In this document: positions 15,832 through 24,221 of the stretch, piece after piece
Layout of the letters: each line of letters begins with the position of its first letter
Position numbering within the stretch: position 1 is the first letter of the stretch
From: Verrucomicrobiota bacterium
Lineage (GTDB): Bacteria > Verrucomicrobiota > Verrucomicrobiia > Limisphaerales > UBA11358
Direction of reading: 5' to 3'
DNA length: 64,000 nt
Assembly (NCBI GenBank): GCA_028872915.1
Contig: JAGWNY010000010.1
Location: 1 to 64,000 of the forward strand
The notes under the pieces: generated by a model
The model's database searches: none
Told to the model about the DNA's origin: nothing
The model's input: only the letters and a program-made list of their open reading frames with translations
Made by a program: the position numbers and the translations under genes

Positions 15832-17400
15832 GTGAGACGTTTGCTGCAAATCATGGCGATTTCAGTTGTGGCGGCCACTTCGGCGCGAGGGTCGTATTTT
15901 GATGTCATCGGAGTGACCGCGTTGCGCGCGACAACAAACCTGGACGGATCGGGCATTTCCGTGGGGCAGGCGGAAGCGAGCGACAGCACGACCACCAACA
16001 ATGTTTTCGAGGTCAATCCGGCCGCTGTCAGCCAGCCAACCAACCTTTTCACATATTTTATCAGCAATCCGCCTTATCTGACCTTCAGCTCATCCACGAA
16101 TTATACCAATCCATTGGGAGTGGAGTCCGGCCATGCGGACGACGTGGGCTTGGATTTCTACGGACCGTCCGGCGGCGTGGCGACGAACGTGGAACACGTG
16201 GACAATTACCAGGCGGACGGATTTTATGGTTACAACATCGCCGGAGGACACGCGATTGGGGAGCGGATTGTCAATCAAAGTTTCACCTTTGGCACGAATG
16301 ACCCGACGCTGGACCAAAACTACGACAATTACGCGGCGCAGCACGGGGTTTTGTTCATCACCGGGGCCGGTTTTCCCGGAGGGCCGATTTATTCGCCGGC
16401 GACGTGCTACAACGGCATTGGGGTGAGCGTGACGGGAGTTTCGAATCCGCTTTACGGGCCGACGCCGGATGGGCGGAGCAAACCGGACATTTGCGCGCCT
16501 GGACCGCAGGGGGCGGAGACGAGTTATTCGACGCCGTTGGTGGCGGGCGCGGCGACGCTGCTGATGCAGGCCGGGTTGCGCGGGGACGGGGGCAGCGACA
16601 CGAATTCGGCAGTGGACATCCGGGTGATCAAGGCGCTGTTGCTGAACGGCGCCGTCAAGGCTTTCGATTGGACGAATGCGCCTGCGTTTCCGCTCGACGC
16701 GCGGTGGGGCGCCGGTGTTTTGGACGTGTTTAATTCCTATGAGCAACTGATTGGAGGCAGGCAAACGAACTTTGTTTCGACGACGGTGGCAGCGGGCGCC
16801 GCGCATCCGCCGGTTCTGGCGACCAATACGATTGGCGCATCGAGCGGATGGGATTTCGAGACGATTGCCAGCAGCGTGCGGAATGACGCCGTAAACCATT
16901 ACTTTTTTGACGTGACCAACACGGCGAACGACGGGGCATTTGCGGCCACGGCCACGCTGGCGTGGAACCGGCAGGCGGGCCAGAGCGCCATCAATGTGCT
17001 CAATCTGTTTCTTTACAACGCGGCCAACGGGAATCTCGTGTTGTGCAGCACGAGCCAGGTGGACAACGTGCAGGAGATTTTCGTTCCGCGACTGGCGCAG
17101 GGCCGATATGACCTGGAGGTGTGGAAGGCCGGCGGCCTCGGAGACGCGAGCCAGTCCGAGACCTACGCGTTGGCCTTTGAATTTTCCGAGCCCATGCTGA
17201 GCGCACAACGGTCGGGAAGAAACGTGTTGTTGTCCTGGCCGCTGTATCCGGACGGTTTTTTGGTGGAATCCACCACCAATCTTGCGGCGCCCGAAAACTG
17301 GACGACCAACCTGCCGGCGCCCGTGCTCACGAACGATCAAAATGAAGTGCTGGCGGGCGTGACCAACGCGGCGCAATTTTTCCGGCTGCGAACGCCGTAG
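15832..17400 (+). CDS. Secreted subtilase-like (S8 fold) protein with verrucomicrobial C-terminal domain
   Basis: 522 residues. A signal peptide (LLQIMAISVVAATSARG) is followed by a subtilisin-like domain. The Ser region ETSYSTPLVAGAATLL (about 228-243) keeps the S of GTSxATP, and GHADDVGLDFYGPSG keeps a His in the box-2 position. The usual Asp box (VAVIDTG) reads ISVGQAEAS, so the Asp is replaced. The last 70 residues, with VLLSWPLYPDGFLVESTTNL and AAQFFRLRTP, are a beta domain repeatedly seen at the ends of exported verrucomicrobial proteins. It should be exported. The start is GTG at 15832, with an internal ATG seven codons later also possible. Whether it is an active protease is uncertain. 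Confidence 0.72.
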   Translation: MRRLLQIMAISVVAATSARGSYFDVIGVTALRATTNLDGSGISVGQAEASDSTTTNNVFEVNPAAVSQPTNLFTYFISNPPYLTFSSSTNYTNPLGVESGHADDVGLDFYGPSGGVATNVEHVDNYQADGFYGYNIAGGHAIGERIVNQSFTFGTNDPTLDQNYDNYAAQHGVLFITGAGFPGGPIYSPATCYNGIGVSVTGVSNPLYGPTPDGRSKPDICAPGPQGAETSYSTPLVAGAATLLMQAGLRGDGGSDTNSAVDIRVIKALLLNGAVKAFDWTNAPAFPLDARWGAGVLDVFNSYEQLIGGRQTNFVSTTVAAGAAHPPVLATNTIGASSGWDFETIASSVRNDAVNHYFFDVTNTANDGAFAATATLAWNRQAGQSAINVLNLFLYNAANGNLVLCSTSQVDNVQEIFVPRLAQGRYDLEVWKAGGLGDASQSETYALAFEFSEPMLSAQRSGRNVLLSWPLYPDGFLVESTTNLAAPENWTTNLPAPVLTNDQNEVLAGVTNAAQFFRLRTP

Positions 17401-17529
17401 CGTTCCGGAAGAACCGGCGCAAATGAAGGCCTGATTGCCTGATTGTCTCACATCCTCCGCCGCCTTGCGCCATCCTGTTCCTCCCGTCAAAATTGGGATT
17501 CCCTGCGTTTCCGGGTCTCCGCGGCGAAA

Positions 17530-18396
17530 TCAGGCTTTTCTCCGCGCGCCCCGTGTCTCCGTGGCAATCGGCATTCGCGGTTGAAAACCGGTATCCAGCG
17601 CGAAGTGGCGGCCGATGCGATAGCCGCGGGCAATGGCGGCGGTGACGAAGTTTTTTCCGATTTTTACCGAGTCAGTCGGGGAATTTCCCCATGCCAGGGC
17701 GGCGCACACGGCCGCGGATAAAACGCAGCCGGTGCCATGCGTGCGGACGTTCTCGATGAACGGCGCCTCGAGAAAAAAATCTTTTTTTCCATCGAAGAAG
17801 AGGTCCACGGCTTCGCGTTGGCCGCGGCTGCCTTGCGGGGGGTGAAGATGGCCTCCTTTGAGGAGGACCCGGCATCCGAACCGGGAATGAATTGTTCGCG
17901 CCGCGGCGCTCATGTCTTCCCGGGACGAAATCGCGCGGCCTGATAACAGGGCGGCCTCGCGGATATTCGGTGTCACGATGGCAGCGGCGGGCAGCAATTT
18001 CAGGCCGAGAATTTTCAATGCTCCGGGTTCGAGCAACGGCCTTCCACTCGTGGAAACGAGAACCGGGTCCAGGACGATGGGACAGGCGGGGTTGCGGAGA
18101 GCGGCGGCGGCAGCCAGGACGTTTTCGCATGAGAACAGCATTCCGATTTTCACGGCGGCAGGGGGCATTTCGTCAAAAACAGCCTGGATTTGGCGGCGCA
18201 ACATTTTGGCGGAGCATGGCTCGATGGCGGCGAGGGCGGCCGGATTTTGGGCAGTCAGACAGGCGATGGCGCTGGCGCCGTGGACTGAGAAGGCGGCAAA
18301 GGTTTTCAAATCCGCCTGGATGCCGGCGCCGCCGCCGCTGTCCGAACCGGCAATGGTCAGTGCAACGGGCCATTTTTTTCTTTTTGCGGGGATCAT
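17530..18396 (-). CDS. thiD: Hydroxymethylpyrimidine/phosphomethylpyrimidine kinase
   Basis: 288 residues from the ATG at 18396. The start is PVALTIAGSDSGGGAGIQAD, the ThiD signature, followed by VHGASAIACLTAQNP, VKIGMLFSCENV, IVLDPVLVSTSG and the anion-hole region HGTGCVLSAAVCAALAWG. The enzyme phosphorylates HMP and HMP-P for thiamine synthesis. Thiamine diphosphate is used by the E1-like pair at 27.7-28.9 kb and by korB. A longer frame upstream overlaps the recombinase gene and is not used. It follows the Xer gene by 13 bases. Confidence 0.93.
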   Translation of the reverse strand: MIPAKRKKWPVALTIAGSDSGGGAGIQADLKTFAAFSVHGASAIACLTAQNPAALAAIEPCSAKMLRRQIQAVFDEMPPAAVKIGMLFSCENVLAAAAALRNPACPIVLDPVLVSTSGRPLLEPGALKILGLKLLPAAAIVTPNIREAALLSGRAISSREDMSAAARTIHSRFGCRVLLKGGHLHPPQGSRGQREAVDLFFDGKKDFFLEAPFIENVRTHGTGCVLSAAVCAALAWGNSPTDSVKIGKNFVTAAIARGYRIGRHFALDTGFQPRMPIATETRGARRKA

Positions 18397-18409
18397 GGAG
18401 TTGGAAGGG

Positions 18410-19372
18410 TCAGGCGCGGGGATGGGCCGCGTCGTAGGCTTTTTTGAGGCGTTCGGTGGTGACATGGGTGTAGGCCTGGGTGGTGGAGAGGTGGGCGTGG
18501 CCGAGCAATTCCTGGACGCTGCGCAAATCGGCGCCGGCATCGAGGAGATGGGTGGCATAACTATGGCGCAATTTATGGGGCGTGAGGGCGGGGTCGAGGC
18601 CGGCGAGGGCGAGGTAATGTTTGAGGCGCCGCGAAAGCTGGATGGGATGGAGCGGCCCGCGCCGCCTGGTTTCGGAAAAGAACACGGGCGACTCGCCGGC
18701 GGGAGGCTGTTTCAAATCATGCCAGTAAATCTCAATGGCTTTGAGGGCGGGTTTGCCGATGGGGACAAGCCGCTCTTTTTTTCCCTTGCCCCGAACGCGG
18801 ACCGTTCCGGAGGCCCAATCAATATCCGCCGCCTGGAGACCGCAGAGTTCGCTGATGCGCAGGCCGCAGGAATAGATGGTTTCGAGCACGGCGCCGTCCC
18901 GCAACGCCGCGGTTTTTGAGAAGGGGCGTCCGGCCTTTTTTTCGCGGCGCAACGCGGCGAATTTTGCGGGGGCATCCAGCAGGTCTTTCATCTGCCCAAT
19001 CGTCAGATACTTTGGCAGGCGCCGTTCCCGTGCCGGCAGCGACAGGTTTTTGATGGGGGAAAGTTCGACAAGCCCGCGGCGAATGAGAAATCGGTAAAAA
19101 GAGCGCAGGGCGGAAAAGCGGAGCTGGATGGCGGCGCGAGCCAGGTGATGCCGGCCGAGGAACCGGAGGTAGTTGCGGAAATGGTCGCGCTGAAGGCTTT
19201 CCCAGGGGGGCGGGGAATGAAGCTCCTGCCGATGCCAGGAGGTGAATTCCACAAGCGCCTGGCGGTAATTGCGCTGGGTATAGACGGAAGCGCCCCGGTC
19301 CGTGGCCAAGTGGGTCATAAACCGGGTGATCCAATCGTCGTGATCTGTTTTTTCGGGCGCGGGGCCGGACAT
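18410..19372 (-). CDS. xerC: XerC/XerD-type tyrosine recombinase
   Basis: 320 residues. The N-terminal SAM-like domain (WITRFMTHLATDRGASVYTQ) precedes the catalytic half: Arg in YSCGLRISELCGL, Lys in GKGKKER, HxxR in HKLRHSYATHLL, His in LGHAHLSTTQ and the nucleophile Tyr in AYTHV. This is the full set for an active chromosomal Xer enzyme, which resolves chromosome dimers at dif. The length and the absence of phage genes beside it favour XerC/D over a phage integrase. Choosing between XerC and XerD is not possible here, and a dif site was not found in the window. Confidence 0.9.
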   Translation of the reverse strand: MSGPAPEKTDHDDWITRFMTHLATDRGASVYTQRNYRQALVEFTSWHRQELHSPPPWESLQRDHFRNYLRFLGRHHLARAAIQLRFSALRSFYRFLIRRGLVELSPIKNLSLPARERRLPKYLTIGQMKDLLDAPAKFAALRREKKAGRPFSKTAALRDGAVLETIYSCGLRISELCGLQAADIDWASGTVRVRGKGKKERLVPIGKPALKAIEIYWHDLKQPPAGESPVFFSETRRRGPLHPIQLSRRLKHYLALAGLDPALTPHKLRHSYATHLLDAGADLRSVQELLGHAHLSTTQAYTHVTTERLKKAYDAAHPRA

Positions 19373-19442
19373 GACAATCGTTTAAACAAAAACGGGGGAA
19401 GATTCAAATCAATCGAAGCGGTTCGGAATTGCCCGGTTTGGG

Positions 19443-19706
19443 CTGAGCCGGAAGCATGCAGTTGGCCCGGTCGTGTTTGCTTGATCTTTTTGCGCCCGCC
19501 TTCATTCGCCAAGGCGAATTACGGCGAGGCAGGCCCGCCTTCATTCATCGGGGCGAATTACGGCGAGGCAGGCCCGCCTTCATTCATCGGGGCGAATTAC
19601 GGCGGGGCAGGCCCGCCTTCATTCATCGGGGCGAATTACGGCGAGGCAGGCAAGGACTTGGTCGTTCGCCGCTTACAGACTCATGAAGGGTATGCCCGCC
19701 CCATGG
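19443..19706 (+). repeat. Dispersed repeat B, copy 1 (contains tandem array)
   Basis: From GAGCCGGAAGCATGCAGTTG to the CCATGG at 19701-19706 the sequence matches the complement of 35381-35525 (about 145 bases), except that this copy carries four 39-bp units and the other carries one. Both copies start with a block around GTCGTGTTTGCTTGATC and end with GGACTTGGTCGTTCGCCGC, followed by TTACA(A/G)AC. It is not an IS element and encodes no transposase. Confidence 0.7.
19495..19650 (+). repeat. Four tandem 39-bp direct repeats
   Basis: Units are at 19495-19533, 19534-19572, 19573-19611 and 19612-19650. The first differs at TTCGCCAAGG versus TTCATCGGGG, and the third has GGGG for GAGG; otherwise they are identical. 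39 bases equals 13 codons, so the repeat stays in frame with the downstream S74-like fragment, reading PPSFIGANYGEAG. It is non-palindromic except in the first unit (ATTCGCCAAGGCGAAT). The spacing is too regular and too short for a CRISPR array, and there are no spacers. Confidence 0.8.
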
Positions 19707-19909
19707 CCCAGGATTTTTATGCCGAGTTTCATCCCGGCTCGAACAACAAGCAGATCGCCATTGTGGACGAAAACGGCATTGCGCTGGCGGCGATCCAAGG
19801 CCTGAACGACAAGCTCAAGGAGCGCGGCAGCGAAATCCAATCGCCCAAACAAAGCCTTGCGGCGCTCCAGAAGGAAGTGTCGCAGTTGAAGGAGCGCGCG
19901 AGCCGGTGA
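19680..19909 (+). pseudogene. C-terminal fragment of a tail-fibre-like/S74-domain protein
   Basis: Reads HEGYARPMAQDFYAEFHPGS, then NNKQIAIVDENGIALAAIQG and a coiled-coil end (LNDKLKERGSEIQ... LKERASR). PMAQDF followed by DExGIALAAIQGLN is the region after the intramolecular chaperone of many verrucomicrobial exported adhesin or tail-fibre-like proteins. The N-terminal fibre and the catalytic S74 part are absent; the upstream frame runs into repeat B. It is a broken gene end, probably carried with the repeat. Confidence 0.6.
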
Positions 19910-19928
19910 GGCCGGCGGCCGTGGCCGT

Positions 19929-20825
19929 TTATACGGTCCAATCCGCCGCAGCGGCGTTGGCACGGACTTGTTCCGGGTTTTTGCAGCCTGGAATAACGGC
20001 GCTGACCAGCGGATTTTTCAGGCACCAGGCCATCGCCCATTGAGCCAGTGGAACGGAGGCCGGCGCCTCGGTTTGCCGCAGCCGCTCCACTTCGGCCAGG
20101 TCGCGCTTCATTTTTTCAGCGTCGAACACGGAGCGCACGTCGTTGGATGGAAAAACAAAGCCGGGCTTGTATTTTCCAGAGAGCAATCCACTGGCCAGCG
20201 GCACCCGTGCGAGCACGCCCAGGTGATGGCGTTCGGCGTGCGGGAAATAAAGGGTTTCCGGCCGCCGGTCCAGCCGATTATAGACCACTTGCAGCGCCCC
20301 GACGCCGGCTTGGGCCGCGTCCCGCGCTTGAAGCTCGCTGCCGCGCTGCAATATGGAAATGCCCAACTGCCGGACTTTCCCCGCCCGCTTGCAGCCGGCC
20401 AGAAACCGCCACAAATCCGGATTTTGAAAAAATGCGTCCGAGCCGGAATGGAACTGGTAGAGATCTATCGCGTCGAGGCGGAGGGCCTTGAGCGAGGCAT
20501 CCAATTGCGCGCGCACGCCGCTGATGGAGTAGTCGTCATCGCGGTCCATGAACGCTTTGAAACGGTGGCCGAATTTTGTGGCGACGATCCAGCGCGACCG
20601 GTCGCGGCGGGAGAGATAATTGCCGATGAGCTTTTCGGAGAGATGGTCCGGGCCGTAGCATTCGGCGGTATCAATGAGATTGATGCCGCATTCCGCGGCG
20701 GCGTCCAGGATGGCGTCCACATCAGCCTGCGAGAAGTCGCGGCCCCATTCGCCGCCAAATTGCCAGGTGCCCACGCCGATCGCGGAAACCCGCAGGCCCG
20801 TCTTGCCAAGAATTCTGTAACGCAT
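19929..20825 (-). CDS. Aldo/keto reductase
   Basis: 298 residues. The AKR tetrad is visible: Asp in INLIDTAECYG, Tyr in AECY, Lys in IVATKFGH and His in YQFHSG. The C-terminal motif SAVIPGCKNPEQVRANAAA is the cofactor-binding end. It reduces aldehydes or ketones with NAD(P)H, with a soluble TIM barrel. It is the last gene of the nine-gene minus-strand operon, nine bases after lhgO, so the substrate may be a sugar or keto acid of that pathway; this is inference. No odd features. Confidence 0.9.
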   Translation of the reverse strand: MRYRILGKTGLRVSAIGVGTWQFGGEWGRDFSQADVDAILDAAAECGINLIDTAECYGPDHLSEKLIGNYLSRRDRSRWIVATKFGHRFKAFMDRDDDYSISGVRAQLDASLKALRLDAIDLYQFHSGSDAFFQNPDLWRFLAGCKRAGKVRQLGISILQRGSELQARDAAQAGVGALQVVYNRLDRRPETLYFPHAERHHLGVLARVPLASGLLSGKYKPGFVFPSNDVRSVFDAEKMKRDLAEVERLRQTEAPASVPLAQWAMAWCLKNPLVSAVIPGCKNPEQVRANAAAADWTV

Positions 20826-20834
20826 GGTCCTGGA

Positions 20835-22034
20835 TTATTTCAATGTCTCCAGCACACGGGCGGAAATATGGCGGCCAATGGCCAGGGACGCCGTCGCGGC
20901 CGGCGAGGGGGCGTTGATGACGTGCAGCGCGCCCGCCCCCTCTTCAAAACAAAAATCCTCCACCAACCTCCCGTCCGGCGTCATGGCCTGCGCGCGCACG
21001 CCGGAGCCGCCGGGTTCCATGTCGTCGCCGCGGATTTCCGGCACTAGGCGCTGGAGCGAACGGAGGAATTCGGTCCTGGAAAGCGAACGGCGGATTTCGT
21101 AAGCGGTTACGCGCGGGTAACGGGCCAGAAATTTCCAAAGGCCCGGATAAGACAGTGACTCCACGGCATCGCGCCAATGGAAATCCGTCCAGGAGTAGCC
21201 TTCGCGCGCCAGGGCGAGCACGGCATTTGGCCCGGCCTCGACGCCGCCATGAATCAGGCGTGTGAAATGAACGCCAAGAAATGGAAATTTGGGATCGGGA
21301 ACGGGATAAATCAGGTTGCGGACCAGGAACTGCCGCTTTTTTCTGAGACAATAGTATTCGCCACGAAAAGGAATCACTTTGGCCGACGGCGCCTGCCCCG
21401 ACGCCTTGACCAGACGGTCCGAGTGAAGGCCGCCACAGGTGACGACACATTTGCAGCGAAATTCGCCCGCGGACGTTTCGACCACGCGCCCGCCGTCCCG
21501 GGCGATCATCTTGAGGACGCGGGTGTTCAGTCGAATTTCGCCGCCGGCCTGCCGGATCAGCTCGGCCAGCTTTTCGCAAACAGCCGGATAGTCCACAATC
21601 CCTTCCTGCGGCACGTGAATGGCCGCGATGCCCGCGGCGTGCGGCTCGATTTCCCGGATTTCCGCGGGCGTGAGTTTTCGCAGGCCCGCCAGTCCGTTGG
21701 CGTTCCCCCGCTCCCACAATTTTTCCAGCCGCGGCAGTTCTTCTTCATGCGTCGCCACCACGATTTTGCCGCATGGATCGTGGGCAATGCCGTGCCGGCG
21801 GCAGAATTCCAGCATTTGTTGGAGACCGGTCACGCTCAACCGCGCCTTTTCCGAACCGGGCTTGTAGTAGAGGCCCGAATGCAGGACGCCGCTGTTGTGG
21901 CCGGTCTGATGGGCAGCCAACCTGGCTTCCTTTTCGAGCAAGAGGACTTTCAAGCCGGGCCGCGCTTCCAAAAGGCGAAATGCAGTGGCCAGGCCCACGA
22001 TGCCCCCGCCCACGACAATGACATCGTGATTCAT
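20835..22034 (-). CDS. lhgO: L-2-hydroxyglutarate oxidase (FAD-dependent)
   Basis: 399 residues. The FAD-binding GGGIVGLATAFRLLEARP opens the protein, and QTGHNSGVLHSGLYYKPGS is the DAO/LhgO hallmark. CVVTCGGLHSDRLVKASG and FRGEYYCL are also family features, and the end HVINAPSPAATASLAIGRHI contacts FAD. The family oxidises L-2-hydroxyglutarate to 2-oxoglutarate, passing electrons to the membrane quinone pool. Here it lies inside a sugar operon, overlapping the glycosyltransferase stop by four bases, so it might act on another 2-hydroxy acid. Assignment to the family is secure; the substrate in this operon is not. Confidence 0.88.
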   Translation of the reverse strand: MNHDVIVVGGGIVGLATAFRLLEARPGLKVLLLEKEARLAAHQTGHNSGVLHSGLYYKPGSEKARLSVTGLQQMLEFCRRHGIAHDPCGKIVVATHEEELPRLEKLWERGNANGLAGLRKLTPAEIREIEPHAAGIAAIHVPQEGIVDYPAVCEKLAELIRQAGGEIRLNTRVLKMIARDGGRVVETSAGEFRCKCVVTCGGLHSDRLVKASGQAPSAKVIPFRGEYYCLRKKRQFLVRNLIYPVPDPKFPFLGVHFTRLIHGGVEAGPNAVLALAREGYSWTDFHWRDAVESLSYPGLWKFLARYPRVTAYEIRRSLSRTEFLRSLQRLVPEIRGDDMEPGGSGVRAQAMTPDGRLVEDFCFEEGAGALHVINAPSPAATASLAIGRHISARVLETLK

Positions 22035-23206
22035 TTCTTTTTGCCGCCTTTTTGGAGGAAACCGATGATCATGGTCTTGGTGTCGCTGGCGACCATGCCG
22101 AAGAACCGAAACAGCCGGCGGGCCAGATTCATTTCCGGCCAGGGGGCGAGCGTTTCCCGGGCAAGCTTCCCGGCCTCGGCGTCACGGCCCAGGGCGCGCA
22201 GGCATGCCGCCTTCATGTCATGGATTTGCCGGACGCGGAGGTTGGACAGAAACGTGGCATCCAGAAAGTCAATGGCCTCGCTGAATTTTTCCCGCGACAT
22301 GCGATCCTGCGCGTATTCGGCCAGTTCGGCGACGGCGGCGGCTTCCCGTTCAAAATAACGGCGGTTGAAGGCGCGGCGTTCGGCGGGATCGTGCATGGAA
22401 AACCGTTCCTCCTGAAAGACGTTGTACAGATCGGAAAAGGCATTCTGCTGCCTGGCAAAGGCCGCCGCGCGTTGCTGGAGGTTCCTTTCGGCGGCGGCTT
22501 TTTTTTCAGGGTCCTGGGCCAGGGCGTCAATGAGTTTTTTTGCGTCCGCCTTGCGTTCGTCCAGAGTCAATTGAAAAAATCGGGTCCAAAACGGCAAATC
22601 GCGCATCCGGCGGGTGCGGCCCTTGCCGCCGATGGGCCGCAGGTCAATGGGCAGCCGCGCGTAGCAGCCGGCCATTTCTCCGATTTGATGCACCCAGCGG
22701 TCATCGAACCAATACGGGAAATATCCCGGAAACATCCGGCCCAGCGTCTCCAGCCAGCGCCAGCCGAAAATGGGATACGTGCAGGTGTCGGCGGTGGTGG
22801 GATCGTACGGACAGGCCAGAAAAACGCCGTCGGGGAATTTTCGGGCCGTGTCGCGAAGAATATCGTCCCAGCCTTTGGTGAGGAAACAGATGTCATCGGC
22901 CAGCACCATGTAAATTTCCGCCGTGCGGCCGGATTCACGCCACAGCGCGTGTTGCGTTTCGCAAAGGCCGCCCGTTTGCGGCCCTATGTGCCAGTGAATC
23001 CGCGCGCCCGCCTGCGCCAGCGCGCCGCCGTCCATTGCCCGCCGGGTGGCCGTGTCGTCTTCATCCACATAAAGCCACAGCGAAACGCCGTCCGGCCGGG
23101 CCGTCGTGGCCCGGAGCGCCGCAAACACCTCGGCCAGCATTTGCGGCCGGCCGCGCGTGGCCATGATCAGGCAGATTTCACCGGCTCGAATGTGCGGCGG
23201 GTTCAT
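22031..23206 (-). CDS. Glycosyltransferase-like protein (GT-A fold)
   Basis: 391 residues. The N-terminal half has ICLIMATRGRPQMLAEVFAA, then SLWLYVDEDDTATR, and YMVLADDICFLTKGWDDILR. The first resembles the GT2 nucleotide-sugar site and ADD can play the DxD role. The C-terminal 170 residues are helical (LDERKADAKKLIDALAQ and following) and of unknown role. No signal peptide or membrane segment is seen. It overlaps lhgO and the epimerase gene by four bases on each side. In context it could transfer the sugar made by the operon; the acceptor is unknown. Confidence 0.75.
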   Translation of the reverse strand: MNPPHIRAGEICLIMATRGRPQMLAEVFAALRATTARPDGVSLWLYVDEDDTATRRAMDGGALAQAGARIHWHIGPQTGGLCETQHALWRESGRTAEIYMVLADDICFLTKGWDDILRDTARKFPDGVFLACPYDPTTADTCTYPIFGWRWLETLGRMFPGYFPYWFDDRWVHQIGEMAGCYARLPIDLRPIGGKGRTRRMRDLPFWTRFFQLTLDERKADAKKLIDALAQDPEKKAAAERNLQQRAAAFARQQNAFSDLYNVFQEERFSMHDPAERRAFNRRYFEREAAAVAELAEYAQDRMSREKFSEAIDFLDATFLSNLRVRQIHDMKAACLRALGRDAEAGKLARETLAPWPEMNLARRLFRFFGMVASDTKTMIIGFLQKGGKKK

Positions 23207-24159
23207 CCTTCGTCAAATTTGGGGCGGTCCTTGTATTCGTCGAAATGAGCCGCGAACCACTCGACCGCCCGGCGGATTCCGGGCGCCAGGTCGCCGCCGA
23301 TTTCCATCCCATATTTTTCGCGAAGCTTTGCGGCGTCCAGGAACTTTTCGCGCGCGCCGGTGTAACGGTCGGGATTGAAGAAAACGCGGCCCTTGAATCC
23401 GGCCGCCTCGGAAATGGTCAGAGCCAGTTCCCGGATGGTTTTGGCGCAGCCGGGCGCAAGATTGACGATATCGCGCTCGATTCGGGGCGCCAGGTCCAGC
23501 AGGCCGCGCGCAAAATCCTTCACATCCATGAAATCGCGGACCTGCGAGCCGTCGCCCCAGATTTCCACTTCGGGCAGGTTTTCCTTCACCGCCCGCGCGA
23601 AACGGCCGATCAACGCGCCGGGCACGTGGGCCGTCGCTTCGTGAAAATCGTCCTGTTCGCCAAACATGGCCGCGGGCACGACATAACTGCCATCGAGCTT
23701 GAATTGATCGTTGTAAGCCAGAATGCCCGTGTAGAGCAGCCGCTTGGTCGCGCCGTAGGCATAGACGCTGCCGTGGATCGGGCCGTCGAAAATTTTCTCC
23801 TCGGTCATCGCCTCCGCCGAACTGGGATAGGCGCAGGAGGCGCCGATGCCGATGAACCGCGCCTGCGGCGCCCATCGCCGCCACGCTTCGAGCGTGTGAT
23901 TGTGGATGAGGTTGTTGACGTAGAACTGCTCGGCCGTGTGCTTTGCCGGAAACGCGCCGGCGGCCTGAAAACCGGCGAGGTGCAGGATCAATCCAGCGTC
24001 GCGGTTTTGCTGGAAGACGGCCTGTGCCTGGTACCATTGGGTCAAATCGAACTGCCGTTTGCCAAAGGCAAAAAATTCCACCCCCCGCTCTTTCAATTCC
24101 TGCTGAAGATGGCGGCCCACAAAACCCGTTCCGCCGGTGACAAGGACTTTGGAGTTCAT
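23203..24159 (-). CDS. NAD(P)-dependent sugar epimerase/reductase (GDP-fucose synthase-like SDR)
   Basis: 318 residues with an extended-SDR fold. The nucleotide motif is VTGGTGFVGRHLQ, the active site is GIGASCAYPSSAEAM followed by YAYGATKRLLY (Tyr-x3-Lys), and GDGSQVRDFMDVKDFARGLL is the sugar-binding loop. DLTQWYQAQAVFQ with LHLAGFQAAG resembles the GDP-L-fucose synthase and ColC branch, which performs 3,5- or 5-epimerisation and 4-reduction of 4-keto-6-deoxy sugars. This partners well with the ColD-like gene of the same operon. The start overlaps the downstream region cleanly; the promoter is not here, as the operon starts at 28893. Confidence 0.85.
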   Translation of the reverse strand: MNSKVLVTGGTGFVGRHLQQELKERGVEFFAFGKRQFDLTQWYQAQAVFQQNRDAGLILHLAGFQAAGAFPAKHTAEQFYVNNLIHNHTLEAWRRWAPQARFIGIGASCAYPSSAEAMTEEKIFDGPIHGSVYAYGATKRLLYTGILAYNDQFKLDGSYVVPAAMFGEQDDFHEATAHVPGALIGRFARAVKENLPEVEIWGDGSQVRDFMDVKDFARGLLDLAPRIERDIVNLAPGCAKTIRELALTISEAAGFKGRVFFNPDRYTGAREKFLDAAKLREKYGMEIGGDLAPGIRRAVEWFAAHFDEYKDRPKFDEG

Positions 24160-24221
24160 CTCCGGGCATTATGAAAGAAGGCCCGATTTTCTCAAGAGCG
24201 CGTTGCGCCTGCGATTACTCT

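Noticed and set aside
16090..17490. A 466-codon minus-strand ORF opposite the subtilase-like gene
   Set aside because: Arg-rich shadow of the S8-like gene without motifs.
19495..19650. Possible CRISPR array
   Set aside because: The 39-bp units touch each other with no spacers and no cas genes are near, so it is a tandem repeat.
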